The notes under the pieces: model-generated
What the model was told of the DNA's origin: nothing
The model's input: the letters and a program-made list of their open reading frames with translations, nothing else
The model's database searches: none
Translations under genes and position numbers: made by a program
Shown: positions 30,042 to 39,580 of the stretch, in pieces
Numbering within the stretch: position 1 is the first letter of the stretch
Layout: every line of letters starts with the position of its first letter
DNA from: Thalassotalea_A litorea
Lineage (GTDB): Bacteria > Pseudomonadota > Gammaproteobacteria > Enterobacterales > Alteromonadaceae
Direction: 5' to 3'
NCBI RefSeq assembly: GCF_043642205.1
Contig: NZ_JBHZSG010000003.1
Coordinates: 62,001-126,000, forward strand
DNA length: 64,000 bases

Positions 30042-32723
30042 CTAGCTAAGCTTGCCGTGGCATTGCTTATATTTTTTACCCGAACCACACGGACATGGGT
30101 CGTTACGACCAACACGCTGCGCTGGAGGCTCAGATACAAGAGGCCCTGCCGATTCATGTTGCAGTTTTTGCTGCATTTCGGCTTGCTTACGACGCTGTTC
30201 TTCTAATGCATCAACATCGGATTGTTGCTGAATTCGAACTTTAGAAAGCACACTCACTACGTCATACTTTAAGTTTTCAAGCATGTCAGAGAACAAGGCG
30301 AAAGACTCTTTCTTGTACTCTTGCTTAGGATTCTTTTGAGCATAACCACGCAAATGGATACCTTGGCGTAAGTGATCCATCGCTGCAAGATGCTCTTTCC
30401 AGTGAGAATCCAGGCTTTGTAACATAATGGCTTTTTCGATTTGTCTCAGAGCATCGGCACCAACCTGCTCTTCTTTTGCCAAATAGGCTTGTTCAACGCT
30501 ATCGATGATTTTATCGCGCAAAGACTCTTCATGCAGTTTGTCATCGTCTTCAAGCCATTTAGCAATCGGTAAATCAATTGCCAGCTCACCGCGAAGTTGT
30601 TCTTCCAGGCCTTGCACATCCCACATTTCTTCCAACGATTGTGGTGGAATATGTTGCGCAATCATACCGGATAATACGTCTTCGCGTACTACCTTGATAG
30701 TTTCACCAATATCGCCGTCTTCGAGCAACTCATTGCGTTGCTCATAGATAACCTTACGTTGATCGTTAGCAACATCATCATACTCTAACAACTGCTTACG
30801 AATGTCGAAGTTACGTCCCTCTACTTTACGCTGTGCATTTTCAATACTGCGTGTTACCCAGGGATGTTCGATAGCTTCGCCATGCTCCATACCCAGTTTA
30901 CGCATCATATTGGCAATTCGTTCTGACGCGAATATACGCATCAAACCATCTTCCATTGAAAGATAAAAGCGTGTAGAACCAGGATCACCCTGACGGCCGG
31001 AACGACCGCGTAATTGGTTATCAATACGACGAGATTCATGGCGCTCGGTAGCAATAATATGCAATCCACCAAGCTCTAATACTTTATTATGCTCTTCCTG
31101 CCATTGCTCAGTAATTTTGGCAATTTGCGCCTCATCAGCGCCGTCAACTTTTTCCAATTGTGAGGATAAGTTGCCCCCTAACACAATATCTGTACCACGA
31201 CCGGCCATGTTGGTCGCAATCGTTACCGCGCCAATTTTACCCGCTTGGGCAACAATCTCGGCTTCTTCCGCATGGAATTTAGCATTCAGAACTTTATGTT
31301 TAATTTTTTCTTTCTTGAGAAATCTGGCAAGCAGTTCTGAAGTTTCAATACTGATGGTACCTACAAGAACCGGTTGGCCACGCTCAACACAATCTTTAAT
31401 ATCAGCAAGTATGGCTTCAAATTTTTCTTCGGTAGTCAGATAAATTAAATCCGCCATATCGTCTCGAACCATAGGACGGTTGGTTGGAATAACGACGGTT
31501 TCTAAACCATAGATATGATTAAATTCGAATGCTTCAGTATCTGCAGTACCTGTCATACCTGACAGTTTTTCATAAAGACGGAAGTAATTCTGGAAGGTGA
31601 TCGAGGCTAATGTCTGGTTTTCGTTCTGAATGTTAACGCCTTCTTTGGCTTCTACCGCCTGATGCAGACCTTCAGACCAACGACGTCCTTCCATTGTCCG
31701 GCCAGTATGCTCATCAACGATAACGATTTCGCCATCTTTAACGATGTAATCGACATCTTTTTGGAACAGTTTGTGGGCACGCAACGCCGCCATTACGTGA
31801 TGTAATAACGAAATGGATGCCGCCGCATATAAAGATTCCGTTTCTTGCAACAGGCCTCGCTCTTGCAAAATCTCTTCTACTCGAACCTGTCCACGCTCGG
31901 TCAGATACACCTGCTTGGCTTTTTCATCAATGGTGTAATCACCAGTGCTATCTTCACCTTCTTGATCTTCCTCGGCCTGAACTTCTAAAAGAGGCACGAT
32001 TTGATCGATCATCTTGTACAACTCTGAGCTATCTTCGGCCTGACCAGAGATAACCAGTGGGGTTCGCGCTTCATCGATTAAGATGGAGTCGACCTCATCG
32101 ATAATAGCGTAATTTAATGGGCGTTGAACGCGTTGAGCCGGAGAGAACGCCATATTATCGCGCAGATAATCGAAACCAAATTCGTTGTTGGTACCGTATG
32201 TAATATCTGCTGCATAAGCGGCTTGTTTTTCTTCCTGGGAGATATTGGGAATATTGCAACCGACGGTCAATCCGAGAAATTCAAATAACGGTCGAGACCA
32301 GTCGGCATCACGTTTTGCCAGATAATCATTGACGGTAATGACGTGCACACCTTTACCTGTCAATGCATTTAAATAGGCTGGAAGCGTTGCGGTCAGGGTT
32401 TTACCTTCACCGGTGCGCATCTCGGCAATTTTGCCCTGATGCAATACCGTACCACCAATCATTTGTACGTCAAAGTGGCGCATACCAAACACACGAACAG
32501 ACGCTTCGCGAACTACGGCAAATGCTTCATTCAATAAGTTAGCAATCGACTCACCGTTTTCAATACGCTCTTTAAATTCTGCTGTTTTTGCTTTTAGTTC
32601 TTCATCAGACAGGCTTTGCAGGCTTTCTTCCAGTGCATTAATTTTTTTTACGTCTTTTTGCATTTGTTTGAGCAATCGATCATTACGACTACCAAACATC
32701 TTCGTCATCATTTTTACAAACAT
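30042..32723 (-). CDS. secA: Preprotein translocase ATPase SecA
   Basis: This 893-residue motor drives proteins through SecYEG. It has Walker A MRTGEGKT near residue 105, the DEVD box in AIIDEVDSILIDEARTPL near 210, the helicase motif GRGTDIVLGGN, GRSGRQGDPGSTRFYLS, and the C-terminal SecB/zinc motif CPCGSGKKYKQCHG. The N-terminus MFVKMMTKMFGSRNDR mirrors E. coli (901 residues), fixing the start. An M23 peptidase gene is 86 bases upstream where enterobacteria have secM. Confidence 0.98.
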   Translation of the reverse strand: MFVKMMTKMFGSRNDRLLKQMQKDVKKINALEESLQSLSDEELKAKTAEFKERIENGESIANLLNEAFAVVREASVRVFGMRHFDVQMIGGTVLHQGKIAEMRTGEGKTLTATLPAYLNALTGKGVHVITVNDYLAKRDADWSRPLFEFLGLTVGCNIPNISQEEKQAAYAADITYGTNNEFGFDYLRDNMAFSPAQRVQRPLNYAIIDEVDSILIDEARTPLVISGQAEDSSELYKMIDQIVPLLEVQAEEDQEGEDSTGDYTIDEKAKQVYLTERGQVRVEEILQERGLLQETESLYAAASISLLHHVMAALRAHKLFQKDVDYIVKDGEIVIVDEHTGRTMEGRRWSEGLHQAVEAKEGVNIQNENQTLASITFQNYFRLYEKLSGMTGTADTEAFEFNHIYGLETVVIPTNRPMVRDDMADLIYLTTEEKFEAILADIKDCVERGQPVLVGTISIETSELLARFLKKEKIKHKVLNAKFHAEEAEIVAQAGKIGAVTIATNMAGRGTDIVLGGNLSSQLEKVDGADEAQIAKITEQWQEEHNKVLELGGLHIIATERHESRRIDNQLRGRSGRQGDPGSTRFYLSMEDGLMRIFASERIANMMRKLGMEHGEAIEHPWVTRSIENAQRKVEGRNFDIRKQLLEYDDVANDQRKVIYEQRNELLEDGDIGETIKVVREDVLSGMIAQHIPPQSLEEMWDVQGLEEQLRGELAIDLPIAKWLEDDDKLHEESLRDKIIDSVEQAYLAKEEQVGADALRQIEKAIMLQSLDSHWKEHLAAMDHLRQGIHLRGYAQKNPKQEYKKESFALFSDMLENLKYDVVSVLSKVRIQQQSDVDALEEQRRKQAEMQQKLQHESAGPLVSEPPAQRVGRNDPCPCGSGKKYKQCHGKLS

Positions 32724-32809
32724 GTTAATCTAAACCGTTTCCCTGAAACCCAGTTTCAGTTTCAATATTTATAAACTTTGTAAGTTTATTGCTTAAGCTG
32801 TTGATGTGT

Positions 32810-33712
32810 TTACTTTTTGGCTTTTCTGTAAACGTACTTAATCGGGTTAATTTGTTGATTACCGCGCAGGATTTCGTAATGAACGTGTGGACCTGTTGAG
32901 CGACCTGTACTACCCATTCGAGCAATGACTTGCCCTTTACTTACCACATCACCAACTTTTACTAATAGGGCACTATTATGCCCATATCTGGTCTTAAAGC
33001 CAGTACCATGATCAATTTCTATTAAATTTCCATAGCCATAGCGCTCTGACGCCCAACTCACTACCCCGGAACCGGTGGCAATCACCTCTGCATTTTCCTT
33101 GCCAGCAAAGTCGACACCTTTATGCATGGTTGGATTACCATTGAATGGATCCTTACGGATACCATAGTAGGAAGAAAGCCAACCACTGGAAATGGGTCTA
33201 CCGGATAAGTAACTGCTATCTTCTATGTGGTGACCAAGGGCGAGAGATTCAAGTAGGTTAAATTGATTTTGTTGTTGTTCTACATTTAAAGCCAGAGCGC
33301 CTAGTTGAGATTCCAGCTCTGACAATGAGCTTTCACTCTCAAACGGGACGGTTTGTAATGGACCTCCCGAGGGTAAAGTGCTCATATTGAATTCATCTTC
33401 CGGGATATTTGAATCTTCTGCCAGACGTTTGGCTAAGGCATTAAGACGCAATACGTGACTTTGTAATTCCGCCAATCTAGCGGTTAATGCCGTAACTTGC
33501 AGTGCATCATGATTTATTTCACTTGCAGGTGATTGCTGGGCATCAAACAGAGCGGCCTCTAGATGTACCGGTACTTCTGTGGGCTTGATGATCCAATGCA
33601 CCGCCAGACCGGACAATAGCGTAAAGCTGGCCAAAATCGCTACCCAGCGTGCTTTGCTTAGGCGCAATGAAAAACGAACATTCTTTCCACGGTATAAAAC
33701 TGTTAAACTCAT
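32810..33712 (-). CDS. M23-family (LytM) peptidoglycan endopeptidase
   Basis: This 300-residue protein has one N-terminal transmembrane helix (about 25-45), a coiled-coil region (about 70-165) and a C-terminal LytM domain with the zinc ligands in HKGVDFAGKENAEV and HVHYEILRGNQ (H.H). All expected ligands (HxxxD, HxH) are present, so it should be catalytically active in the periplasm, unlike EnvC-type activators. It sits between dciA (divergent) and secA, a position also seen in Pseudomonas. No SecM-type arrest peptide is visible. Confidence 0.92.
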   Translation of the reverse strand: MSLTVLYRGKNVRFSLRLSKARWVAILASFTLLSGLAVHWIIKPTEVPVHLEAALFDAQQSPASEINHDALQVTALTARLAELQSHVLRLNALAKRLAEDSNIPEDEFNMSTLPSGGPLQTVPFESESSLSELESQLGALALNVEQQQNQFNLLESLALGHHIEDSSYLSGRPISSGWLSSYYGIRKDPFNGNPTMHKGVDFAGKENAEVIATGSGVVSWASERYGYGNLIEIDHGTGFKTRYGHNSALLVKVGDVVSKGQVIARMGSTGRSTGPHVHYEILRGNQQINPIKYVYRKAKK

Positions 33713-33755
33713 AATTATTATTCTTTCATGCTTGCTTTGGATTTAGCGTTTAATC

Positions 33756-34238
33756 ATGTCCCGTATCGAAAAAACACCTCAAGATTTGGCCAAGTTAATC
33801 AGCGAATCTTCTGGCAGCCTTGCTGGCTTTAGCGCCAAAGCAAAAACACTGCAATCGTTAACGTCTATTATCGCCAACATTTGTCCGGATATTCCAGAGG
33901 AAATTTGGCAAGTAGCTAATTGTAGACAAGAAACAGTGATATTAGAAGTCAAATCAGCTGTTTGGGGGCAAAGATTACAATTTGAACGAAATCGAATTTG
34001 TCAGCAAATATCCCAGGCCAGCGACGGCCAGCTAACCAAACTTGAACTTAAAATAAACCCCTATGGTCATCAGCGCGACGCTGAGCCTGACGTTCATGCC
34101 CCGCCCGTGCAAAAAACCTCAAAACATATGTCAAAAAATACCGCTGAGCAGCTAAATATGGTGGCTAAAAATGCGCCGGCAGGATTGCAGGAAAAAATAC
34201 GAAAGCTGGCAAGGCATGCCAATAAGAACGAAAAGTAA
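33756..34238 (+). CDS. dciA: DciA-like DUF721 protein, putative replicative helicase loader
   Basis: This 160-residue protein has an N-terminal KH-like DUF721 domain (LAKLISESSGSLAGFSAKAK through CRQETVILEVKSAVWGQRLQ and LTKLELKINPYG) and a disordered basic C-terminus. DciA is the ancestral DnaB loader in bacteria that lack DnaC. The position between lpxC and the M23-secA pair matches Pseudomonas. It is on the opposite strand from its neighbours, with a shared terminator after it. The symbol rests on family plus synteny. Confidence 0.85.
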   Translation: MSRIEKTPQDLAKLISESSGSLAGFSAKAKTLQSLTSIIANICPDIPEEIWQVANCRQETVILEVKSAVWGQRLQFERNRICQQISQASDGQLTKLELKINPYGHQRDAEPDVHAPPVQKTSKHMSKNTAEQLNMVAKNAPAGLQEKIRKLARHANKNEK

Positions 34239-34245
34239 GGACATT

Positions 34246-34271
34246 AAAAAACCGGGTTAAACCCGGTTTTT
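34246..34271. terminator. Bidirectional terminator between dciA and lpxC
   Basis: AAAAACCGGGTT/AACCCGGTTTTT is a near-perfect 12-bp stem with A and T ends. It serves both the dciA (plus) and lpxC (minus) transcripts and closes the dcw-lpxC region. Confidence 0.92.
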
Positions 34272-34280
34272 ATTGAAACA

Positions 34281-35195
34281 TTAGTTGTGGACGAGTGCGT
34301 CCTGATACGCGATAGGTGCCGGCGTATTATCTTCATAGGTCACCCACTCCCAGTTTTCACGTTGTTTGAACACTTCTCTTAGTAATAAGTTGTTCAAACC
34401 GTGTCCTGATTTATAGGCGTTCAATTCACCAAGAATACTGACACCTGACATATACAAGTCACCGATAGCATCGAGGATCTTATGCTTGACGAATTCGTCG
34501 TCATAACGCAAATCATCCGCATTAAGCATGCGGTACTCATCTAATACGATGGCATTTTCCAGACTACCGCCTAACGCCAGATTATGAGAGCGTAAAAACT
34601 CAATATCTTTCATAAAGCCGAATGTGCGAGCACGGCTAATTTCTTTGATAAACGAGTTGCTGGACAAATCCATACTCATGGTTTGTGCGGTATTAGCAAT
34701 AACCGGATGATCAAAGTCGATAGCAAAATTTACCTTAAAGCCTTCATATGGGCGAAGTTCTGCCCATTTGTCACCTTCTTCAACACGAATGGTATTTTTA
34801 ATACGTAAGAAACGTTTAGCAACATTCGCTTCCTCAATACCCACGGTTTGGATCAAGTAAACAAAAGGTAATGCGCTGCCATCCATAATTGGGATTTCCG
34901 GGGAATCGACATCGATGATCAAGTTATCAATACCTAGACCTGCAACGGCGGCAAGCAAGTGTTCAACGGTGGAAATTTGAACACCCTGTTCATTAACCAG
35001 ACAGGTACACAACGTCGTCTCGCCCACTGCTTCAGGGCAAGCCTTGATATCAACGACGGGATCCAGGTCTACACGGCGAAAAATAATGCCAGTATTGGCA
35101 GGAGCAGGACGGAGAGTGATCTGCACCTTTTCACCTTTATGTAAACCGACACCTGTGGCCGAAATACTATCTTTAATCGTACGTTGTTTAATCAT
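34281..35195 (-). CDS. lpxC: UDP-3-O-acyl-N-acetylglucosamine deacetylase
   Basis: This 304-residue zinc enzyme carries out the committed step of lipid A synthesis. Zinc ligands are in STVEHLLAAVAGLG (near residue 79) and FVKHKILDAIGDLY (HKxxD, near 238-242), with the catalytic SGHGLNN region after it. Length matches E. coli LpxC (305). It lies 199 bases beyond ftsZ, the usual end of the dcw region. Confidence 0.97.
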   Translation of the reverse strand: MIKQRTIKDSISATGVGLHKGEKVQITLRPAPANTGIIFRRVDLDPVVDIKACPEAVGETTLCTCLVNEQGVQISTVEHLLAAVAGLGIDNLIIDVDSPEIPIMDGSALPFVYLIQTVGIEEANVAKRFLRIKNTIRVEEGDKWAELRPYEGFKVNFAIDFDHPVIANTAQTMSMDLSSNSFIKEISRARTFGFMKDIEFLRSHNLALGGSLENAIVLDEYRMLNADDLRYDDEFVKHKILDAIGDLYMSGVSILGELNAYKSGHGLNNLLLREVFKQRENWEWVTYEDNTPAPIAYQDALVHN

Positions 35196-35394
35196 AATTC
35201 GCCTTAATGCTGCGCAAAATTAATCTTCTTCTATTCACTCATCGAGGGGCCAATCTGCTTTAAAACAGTTCAGACCAGTGAGCCGGGGGCGTAATATACC
35301 AAAACTCGCTTTATCAGTCAAAATTCGCCCACCTTGATTACAAAAAATAACAAACAATCAGGTAGTTAGCTTTATCCAGAAAACCGCTCTTTGC

Positions 35395-36549
35395 TTAGTC
35401 AGCCTGCTTACGTAAAAAAGCAGGAATATCCAGATAATCCGGATCCGCACTGCTCGAAGGTTGCGGTGCGACCTTTTCTTCCACGTATGGATTGCTGACC
35501 GGCTCTGGTTGAGCGTTTCCGGCAAAACCACCGTTAACGACCATAGGCTCCTGAGCTGGCTTGTTTGGCACGATTGTAATTTCTGGCTTTTGCGCAATGC
35601 CAATACCGGTAGCAACAACCGTTACCCGCAATTCATCGGACATTTCAGGGTCAATGACGGCACCAACAACAACCGTTGCATTCTCTGATGCAAACGCTTT
35701 AACTGCATTACCAACGGTTTCGAATTCATCAATGCTAATGTCCATACCGGCAGTAATATTTACGAGAATGCCGCGAGCGCCAGCAAGATCAACATCTTCC
35801 AGTAATGGACTGGAAATAGCAGCTTCTGCCGCTTCTTCCGCGCGATCTTCACCAGATGCAATGCCAGAGCCCATCATCGCAGTGCCCATTTCCGACATTA
35901 CGGTACGCACATCCGCGAAATCCACGTTGATTAGACCTGGGCGGGTAATTAATTCGGCAATACCTTGTACAGCACCTAACAAAACATTATTGGCGGCTTT
36001 AAACGCATCCAATAAGCTTGTACCCGGGCCCAACACTTTTAGAAGTTTTTCATTAGGTATTGTGATTAATGAATCAACGTTGCCAGCAAGAAATTCAATA
36101 CCTTGCTCAGCGTAATTCATACGCTTCTTACCTTCGAATGGGAAAGGTTTAGTCACCACGGCCACCGTTAAGATGCCCATTTCTTTGGCCACTTCCGCGA
36201 CAACAGGCGCAGCACCTGTGCCCGTACCACCGCCCATACCAGCAGCGATGAATATCATATCGGACCCTTGCAGAGTCTGACGTATGGTTTCACGGTCTTC
36301 TTCTGCAGCACGTCGTCCGATTTCCGGATTGGCGCCAGCACCTAAGCCCTTGGTGACATCAGCCCCCAATTGCAAAGTAATATTTGCAGATGAATTGCGT
36401 AAAGCCTGGGAATCAGTATTCGCTGTGATAAACTCAACCCCTTCAATGGTCTGGCTTACCATATGCTCCACCGCATTACCGCCGCCGCCACCGACACCGA
36501 TAACTTTGATGACCGCTTCCTCGTTGTGGTCGTCCATTAGTTCAAACAT
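35395..36549 (-). CDS. ftsZ: Cell division tubulin homologue FtsZ
   Basis: This 384-residue GTPase forms the Z-ring. It has the tubulin signature GGGTGTGAAPVV near residue 105, the T7-loop region NVDFADVRTVMSEMG with the catalytic Asp, a variable linker, and the C-terminal anchor peptide DYLDIPAFLRKQAD that binds FtsA, ZipA and ZapD. Last of the dcw genes; 49 bases separate it from ftsA. Confidence 0.98.
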   Translation of the reverse strand: MFELMDDHNEEAVIKVIGVGGGGGNAVEHMVSQTIEGVEFITANTDSQALRNSSANITLQLGADVTKGLGAGANPEIGRRAAEEDRETIRQTLQGSDMIFIAAGMGGGTGTGAAPVVAEVAKEMGILTVAVVTKPFPFEGKKRMNYAEQGIEFLAGNVDSLITIPNEKLLKVLGPGTSLLDAFKAANNVLLGAVQGIAELITRPGLINVDFADVRTVMSEMGTAMMGSGIASGEDRAEEAAEAAISSPLLEDVDLAGARGILVNITAGMDISIDEFETVGNAVKAFASENATVVVGAVIDPEMSDELRVTVVATGIGIAQKPEITIVPNKPAQEPMVVNGGFAGNAQPEPVSNPYVEEKVAPQPSSSADPDYLDIPAFLRKQAD

Positions 36550-36598
36550 AGTTCTCTCCGTCTTTGTTACTTTTTTTGTTCCACCAAAAACTGTATTT

Positions 36599-37837
36599 TT
36601 AAAATTCCTTTAACAGGGAACGAAACTTGGCCCAAAGTCCCGCCATTCGCTCTGTATTACCTGTTTCAGCACCACCCTGATTGCTGTGCTGCAAACCGTA
36701 GTGGAGCAAACCCACTACTGTACTATAACTTGGGTCGTTTACATAGTCCGTTAAGCCCTGAATATTCAACGGCGTACCGATACGCACCGGCATTTGAAAT
36801 ATTTCTTCGGCAAACTCAACGACACCTTCCATTTTCGCGGTTCCACCGGTTAGAACAATCCCCGCAGCAATTTGATCTTCAAGGCCGGTTTCACGCAGTT
36901 CTTCCTGAATCAGTTCGAACAGTTCATGATACCTAGGTTCAACCACTTCTGCTAGTGTATGACGCGACATACTTCGTGCCGGACGCCCGCCTACACTTGG
37001 GACCTCGATATTTTCTTCCATCGACACCATCTGCCGCAAGGCACAGGCGTATTGTACCTTGATTTCTTCAGCATGACTCAACGGTGTGCGAAATATTTTT
37101 GCAATATCACTACTAACCTGATTACCGCCAACGGCTATAACCGCACTGTGGCGTAACGCGCCACCAGTAAAGACTGAAATGTCCATGGTGCCAGCGCCCA
37201 TATCAACAACACAAACGCCTAGCTCTTTTTCATCATCCGTCAGCACCGCATAACTTGAGGCAAGGGCTGAGAAAATCAACTGGTCAGCATGTAAATCGCA
37301 GCGTTCCACACATTTAACAATATTGCGAGCCATATCATTGGCACAGGTGACAATATGGACTTTTGCTTCCATACGCACTCCAGACATGCCGATCGGGCTT
37401 TTTATCCCTTCCTGACAATCCACCGTGTATTCCTGAGGAAGTACATGCAGCATACGGCGCTCCGCCGATAACGGCACTGAGCGGGCAGTATGAATCACGT
37501 TATCCACGTCTTCTTGCATCACTTCGCTGTCGTTAATCGGTACCATGCCATTTTCGTTCTGACACTTAATGTGTTTGCCGGATATACCCAGATAGACGTT
37601 ACCAATACGACAATCGGACATTAATTCGGCTTCATTGATGGCACGCTGAATCGACTGCATCACCAAGTGCAAATCATTTACACCGCCTTTATCCATGCCC
37701 CGTGCGGCATGATGCCCAACACCGACAATGCTTAAGGTATTATCGGGGGTGACTTCACCAACAACGGCAACAATTTTCGAAGTGCCGATGTCCAGTCCAA
37801 CTACTAAATTTCTTTCCAATGCTTTAGGCATTACCAT
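36599..37837 (-). CDS. ftsA: Cell division actin-like protein FtsA
   Basis: This protein tethers FtsZ to the membrane. It has the actin-type ATPase fold with VVGLDIGTSKIVAVVGE (phosphate 1), VVDMGAGTMDISV (phosphate 2) and GIVLTGGTAKMEGV (adenosine), and a C-terminal amphipathic helix (GLWAKFRSLLKEF). The frame extends upstream to 37906 inside ftsQ, but E. coli FtsA begins a few residues before VVGL, so I place the start at 37837 (412 residues), after AAGAAGAG; ATG 37831 is an alternative. It overlaps ftsQ by 14 bases. Confidence 0.94.
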   Translation of the reverse strand: MVMPKALERNLVVGLDIGTSKIVAVVGEVTPDNTLSIVGVGHHAARGMDKGGVNDLHLVMQSIQRAINEAELMSDCRIGNVYLGISGKHIKCQNENGMVPINDSEVMQEDVDNVIHTARSVPLSAERRMLHVLPQEYTVDCQEGIKSPIGMSGVRMEAKVHIVTCANDMARNIVKCVERCDLHADQLIFSALASSYAVLTDDEKELGVCVVDMGAGTMDISVFTGGALRHSAVIAVGGNQVSSDIAKIFRTPLSHAEEIKVQYACALRQMVSMEENIEVPSVGGRPARSMSRHTLAEVVEPRYHELFELIQEELRETGLEDQIAAGIVLTGGTAKMEGVVEFAEEIFQMPVRIGTPLNIQGLTDYVNDPSYSTVVGLLHYGLQHSNQGGAETGNTERMAGLWAKFRSLLKEF

Positions 37838-38603
37838 TGTGCTCTTCTTTTTGTTGTTTGGGTTTAAAACCGACGGCCAAACCTGTGTCATAGCGCAAAT
37901 CGACATAGTCGACTTGCAATTGTTCTGTTTGCTGAGCCTTAATTTGCGGGTAGGCGTCCATATATCGTTGTAACCGCTTCACCCTGTCTTCACGACCCAG
38001 ATTTAAATACACGCCATCAGACAATGTAAGCTGCCAGGCGAAGCGTTCGGTTAATACCAACTCACTTATATCCGATTGTATAAACGTCAGTAATTCATTC
38101 AGGTTGCGGTAATTTTCCAGTGCGACTTTTTCACTTCCCTCAGGACCGAACAGTTTTGGCAATGGCTCTTGTACCCGTTCCTGAGCCGCCTGAAATATCG
38201 TCCCATGCTCATTGATAAAAAAATCGGAATTCCATTGTGCCACAGGGTTTTGATCTTCGACATACACCCGAAGCTCATTTGGCCATTGTTTACGAACCGT
38301 AGCCGAATACACCCAGGGCAAGGCTTCAATTTGCATCTGAACCTGATTCACATCGAGCTGGAAAAAGTTATCAAGTTTGGCGCGTGTTATGGCGGCCACA
38401 ATTTCATCTTGTCGGGTAAAAGGTGTATGACCATTTATCACTAAAGAGGAAACCGGTGCGACATTTTCCTGCATCATGCCCTGTAATACGCGTGTCAATC
38501 CGAACAGTAACCCGATACAGGTGACAATAAAAAATACCAGCCCCAGCCAAAACCTGACGGTTGGCTGTGTTCCAGTATCTGTTATCGTCAACTCACGACT
38601 CAT
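37824..38603 (-). CDS. ftsQ: Cell division protein FtsQ
   Basis: This 259-residue bitopic protein has a short cytoplasmic tail, one transmembrane helix (about residues 18-40), a POTRA domain (VSSLVINGHTPFTRQDEIVAAI) and a beta domain containing VRKQWPNELRVYVEDQNPVAQWN. It links FtsA/FtsZ-side proteins to FtsL and FtsB in the divisome. It lies between ddl and ftsA in canonical dcw order. Confidence 0.94.
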   Translation of the reverse strand: MSRELTITDTGTQPTVRFWLGLVFFIVTCIGLLFGLTRVLQGMMQENVAPVSSLVINGHTPFTRQDEIVAAITRAKLDNFFQLDVNQVQMQIEALPWVYSATVRKQWPNELRVYVEDQNPVAQWNSDFFINEHGTIFQAAQERVQEPLPKLFGPEGSEKVALENYRNLNELLTFIQSDISELVLTERFAWQLTLSDGVYLNLGREDRVKRLQRYMDAYPQIKAQQTEQLQVDYVDLRYDTGLAVGFKPKQQKEEHNGNA

Positions 38604-38629
38604 GCTATTTTCCTGTTATATAACCCGGG

Positions 38630-39580
38630 TTAAACCGCGCTAAGTTGTAATATACGTTGCGTCAATTCGGCAAAGCTAAAGCCAGCCTGTTTAGCAGCTT
38701 TAGGCACCAGTGAAGACTCGGTCATACCTGGCACCGTATTCACTTCCAGAACCTGCCAGTTGCCCAGCTCATCCTGCATCACATCAACCCGCCCCCAGCC
38801 TTTCGCACCTGTGGACTGAAATGCCTGTAACGCCAGAGATTGCAATTGTGATTCTTGTTGTTCATTTAGACCACAAGGGCAATGATATAAGGTCGTCTGA
38901 CTCTGATATTTGGCCTGATAATCATAAAATTCGTTTGGGGTTTCCATTCGAATCGCTGGCAGCGCCTGTTCGCCGAGAATCGAAACCGTATACTCTGCGC
39001 CACTTAACCATTGTTCGATTAACACTTGCTGATCAAATTTCAAAGCCAAATCGACCGCCTGTTGCAACTGCTCAGCATCGCTCGCGATACTCATGCCGAT
39101 GCTCGAGCCTTCTTTGGCCGGTTTCACCATGACCTTACCACCAAGGTGAACAAGGATCGCAGACAAATCTGCCTGTTGATAATCTTCGCGATTCAAGACA
39201 TGGAACGCAGCCGTTGGCACACCACTGGCTTTAAATAATTGCTTTGATCGAACTTTATCCATCGACAATGCCGATCCTAAGACACCAGAACCGGTATAAG
39301 GGAGCTTCATATATTCCAGTGCCCCTTGCAAACAACCATCTTCACCACCGCGACCATGCAAGGCAATAAAGACCCGATCAACTTTTAACGCATGCAAATC
39401 AGTCAGCGAAAAGCCTTGGGTATCAATAGCCAAGACCCGATATCCCAGAGATTCGAGTCCTTTTACAACAGCAGCGCCAGAATTTAATGACACGTCCCGT
39501 TCGGCGCTATCGCCACCAAACAGTACCGCAATCGTCTCTTGTTTTAATTGTTCTGTAGCGATCAAAGGTGCATCAATCAT
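38630..39580 (-). CDS. ddl: D-alanine--D-alanine ligase
   Basis: This ATP-grasp ligase makes the D-Ala-D-Ala dipeptide used by MurF. It has LFGGDSAERDVSLNSG near the N-terminus, ALHGRGGEDG, PYTGSGVLGSALSMDK, KPAKEGSSIGM and EVNTVPGMTE. An upstream ATG at 39595 overlaps the ribosome site GGAGG; the ATG at 39580, 8 bases after it, is preferred (316 residues). It overlaps murC by 8 bases. Confidence 0.95.
   Translation of the reverse strand: MIDAPLIATEQLKQETIAVLFGGDSAERDVSLNSGAAVVKGLESLGYRVLAIDTQGFSLTDLHALKVDRVFIALHGRGGEDGCLQGALEYMKLPYTGSGVLGSALSMDKVRSKQLFKASGVPTAAFHVLNREDYQQADLSAILVHLGGKVMVKPAKEGSSIGMSIASDAEQLQQAVDLALKFDQQVLIEQWLSGAEYTVSILGEQALPAIRMETPNEFYDYQAKYQSQTTLYHCPCGLNEQQESQLQSLALQAFQSTGAKGWGRVDVMQDELGNWQVLEVNTVPGMTESSLVPKAAKQAGFSFAELTQRILQLSAV

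Noticed and set aside
36599..37906. Longer FtsA with about 23 extra N-terminal residues
   Set aside because: The extension lies inside ftsQ, has no ribosome site, and is absent from known FtsA proteins. The start near 37837 fits.
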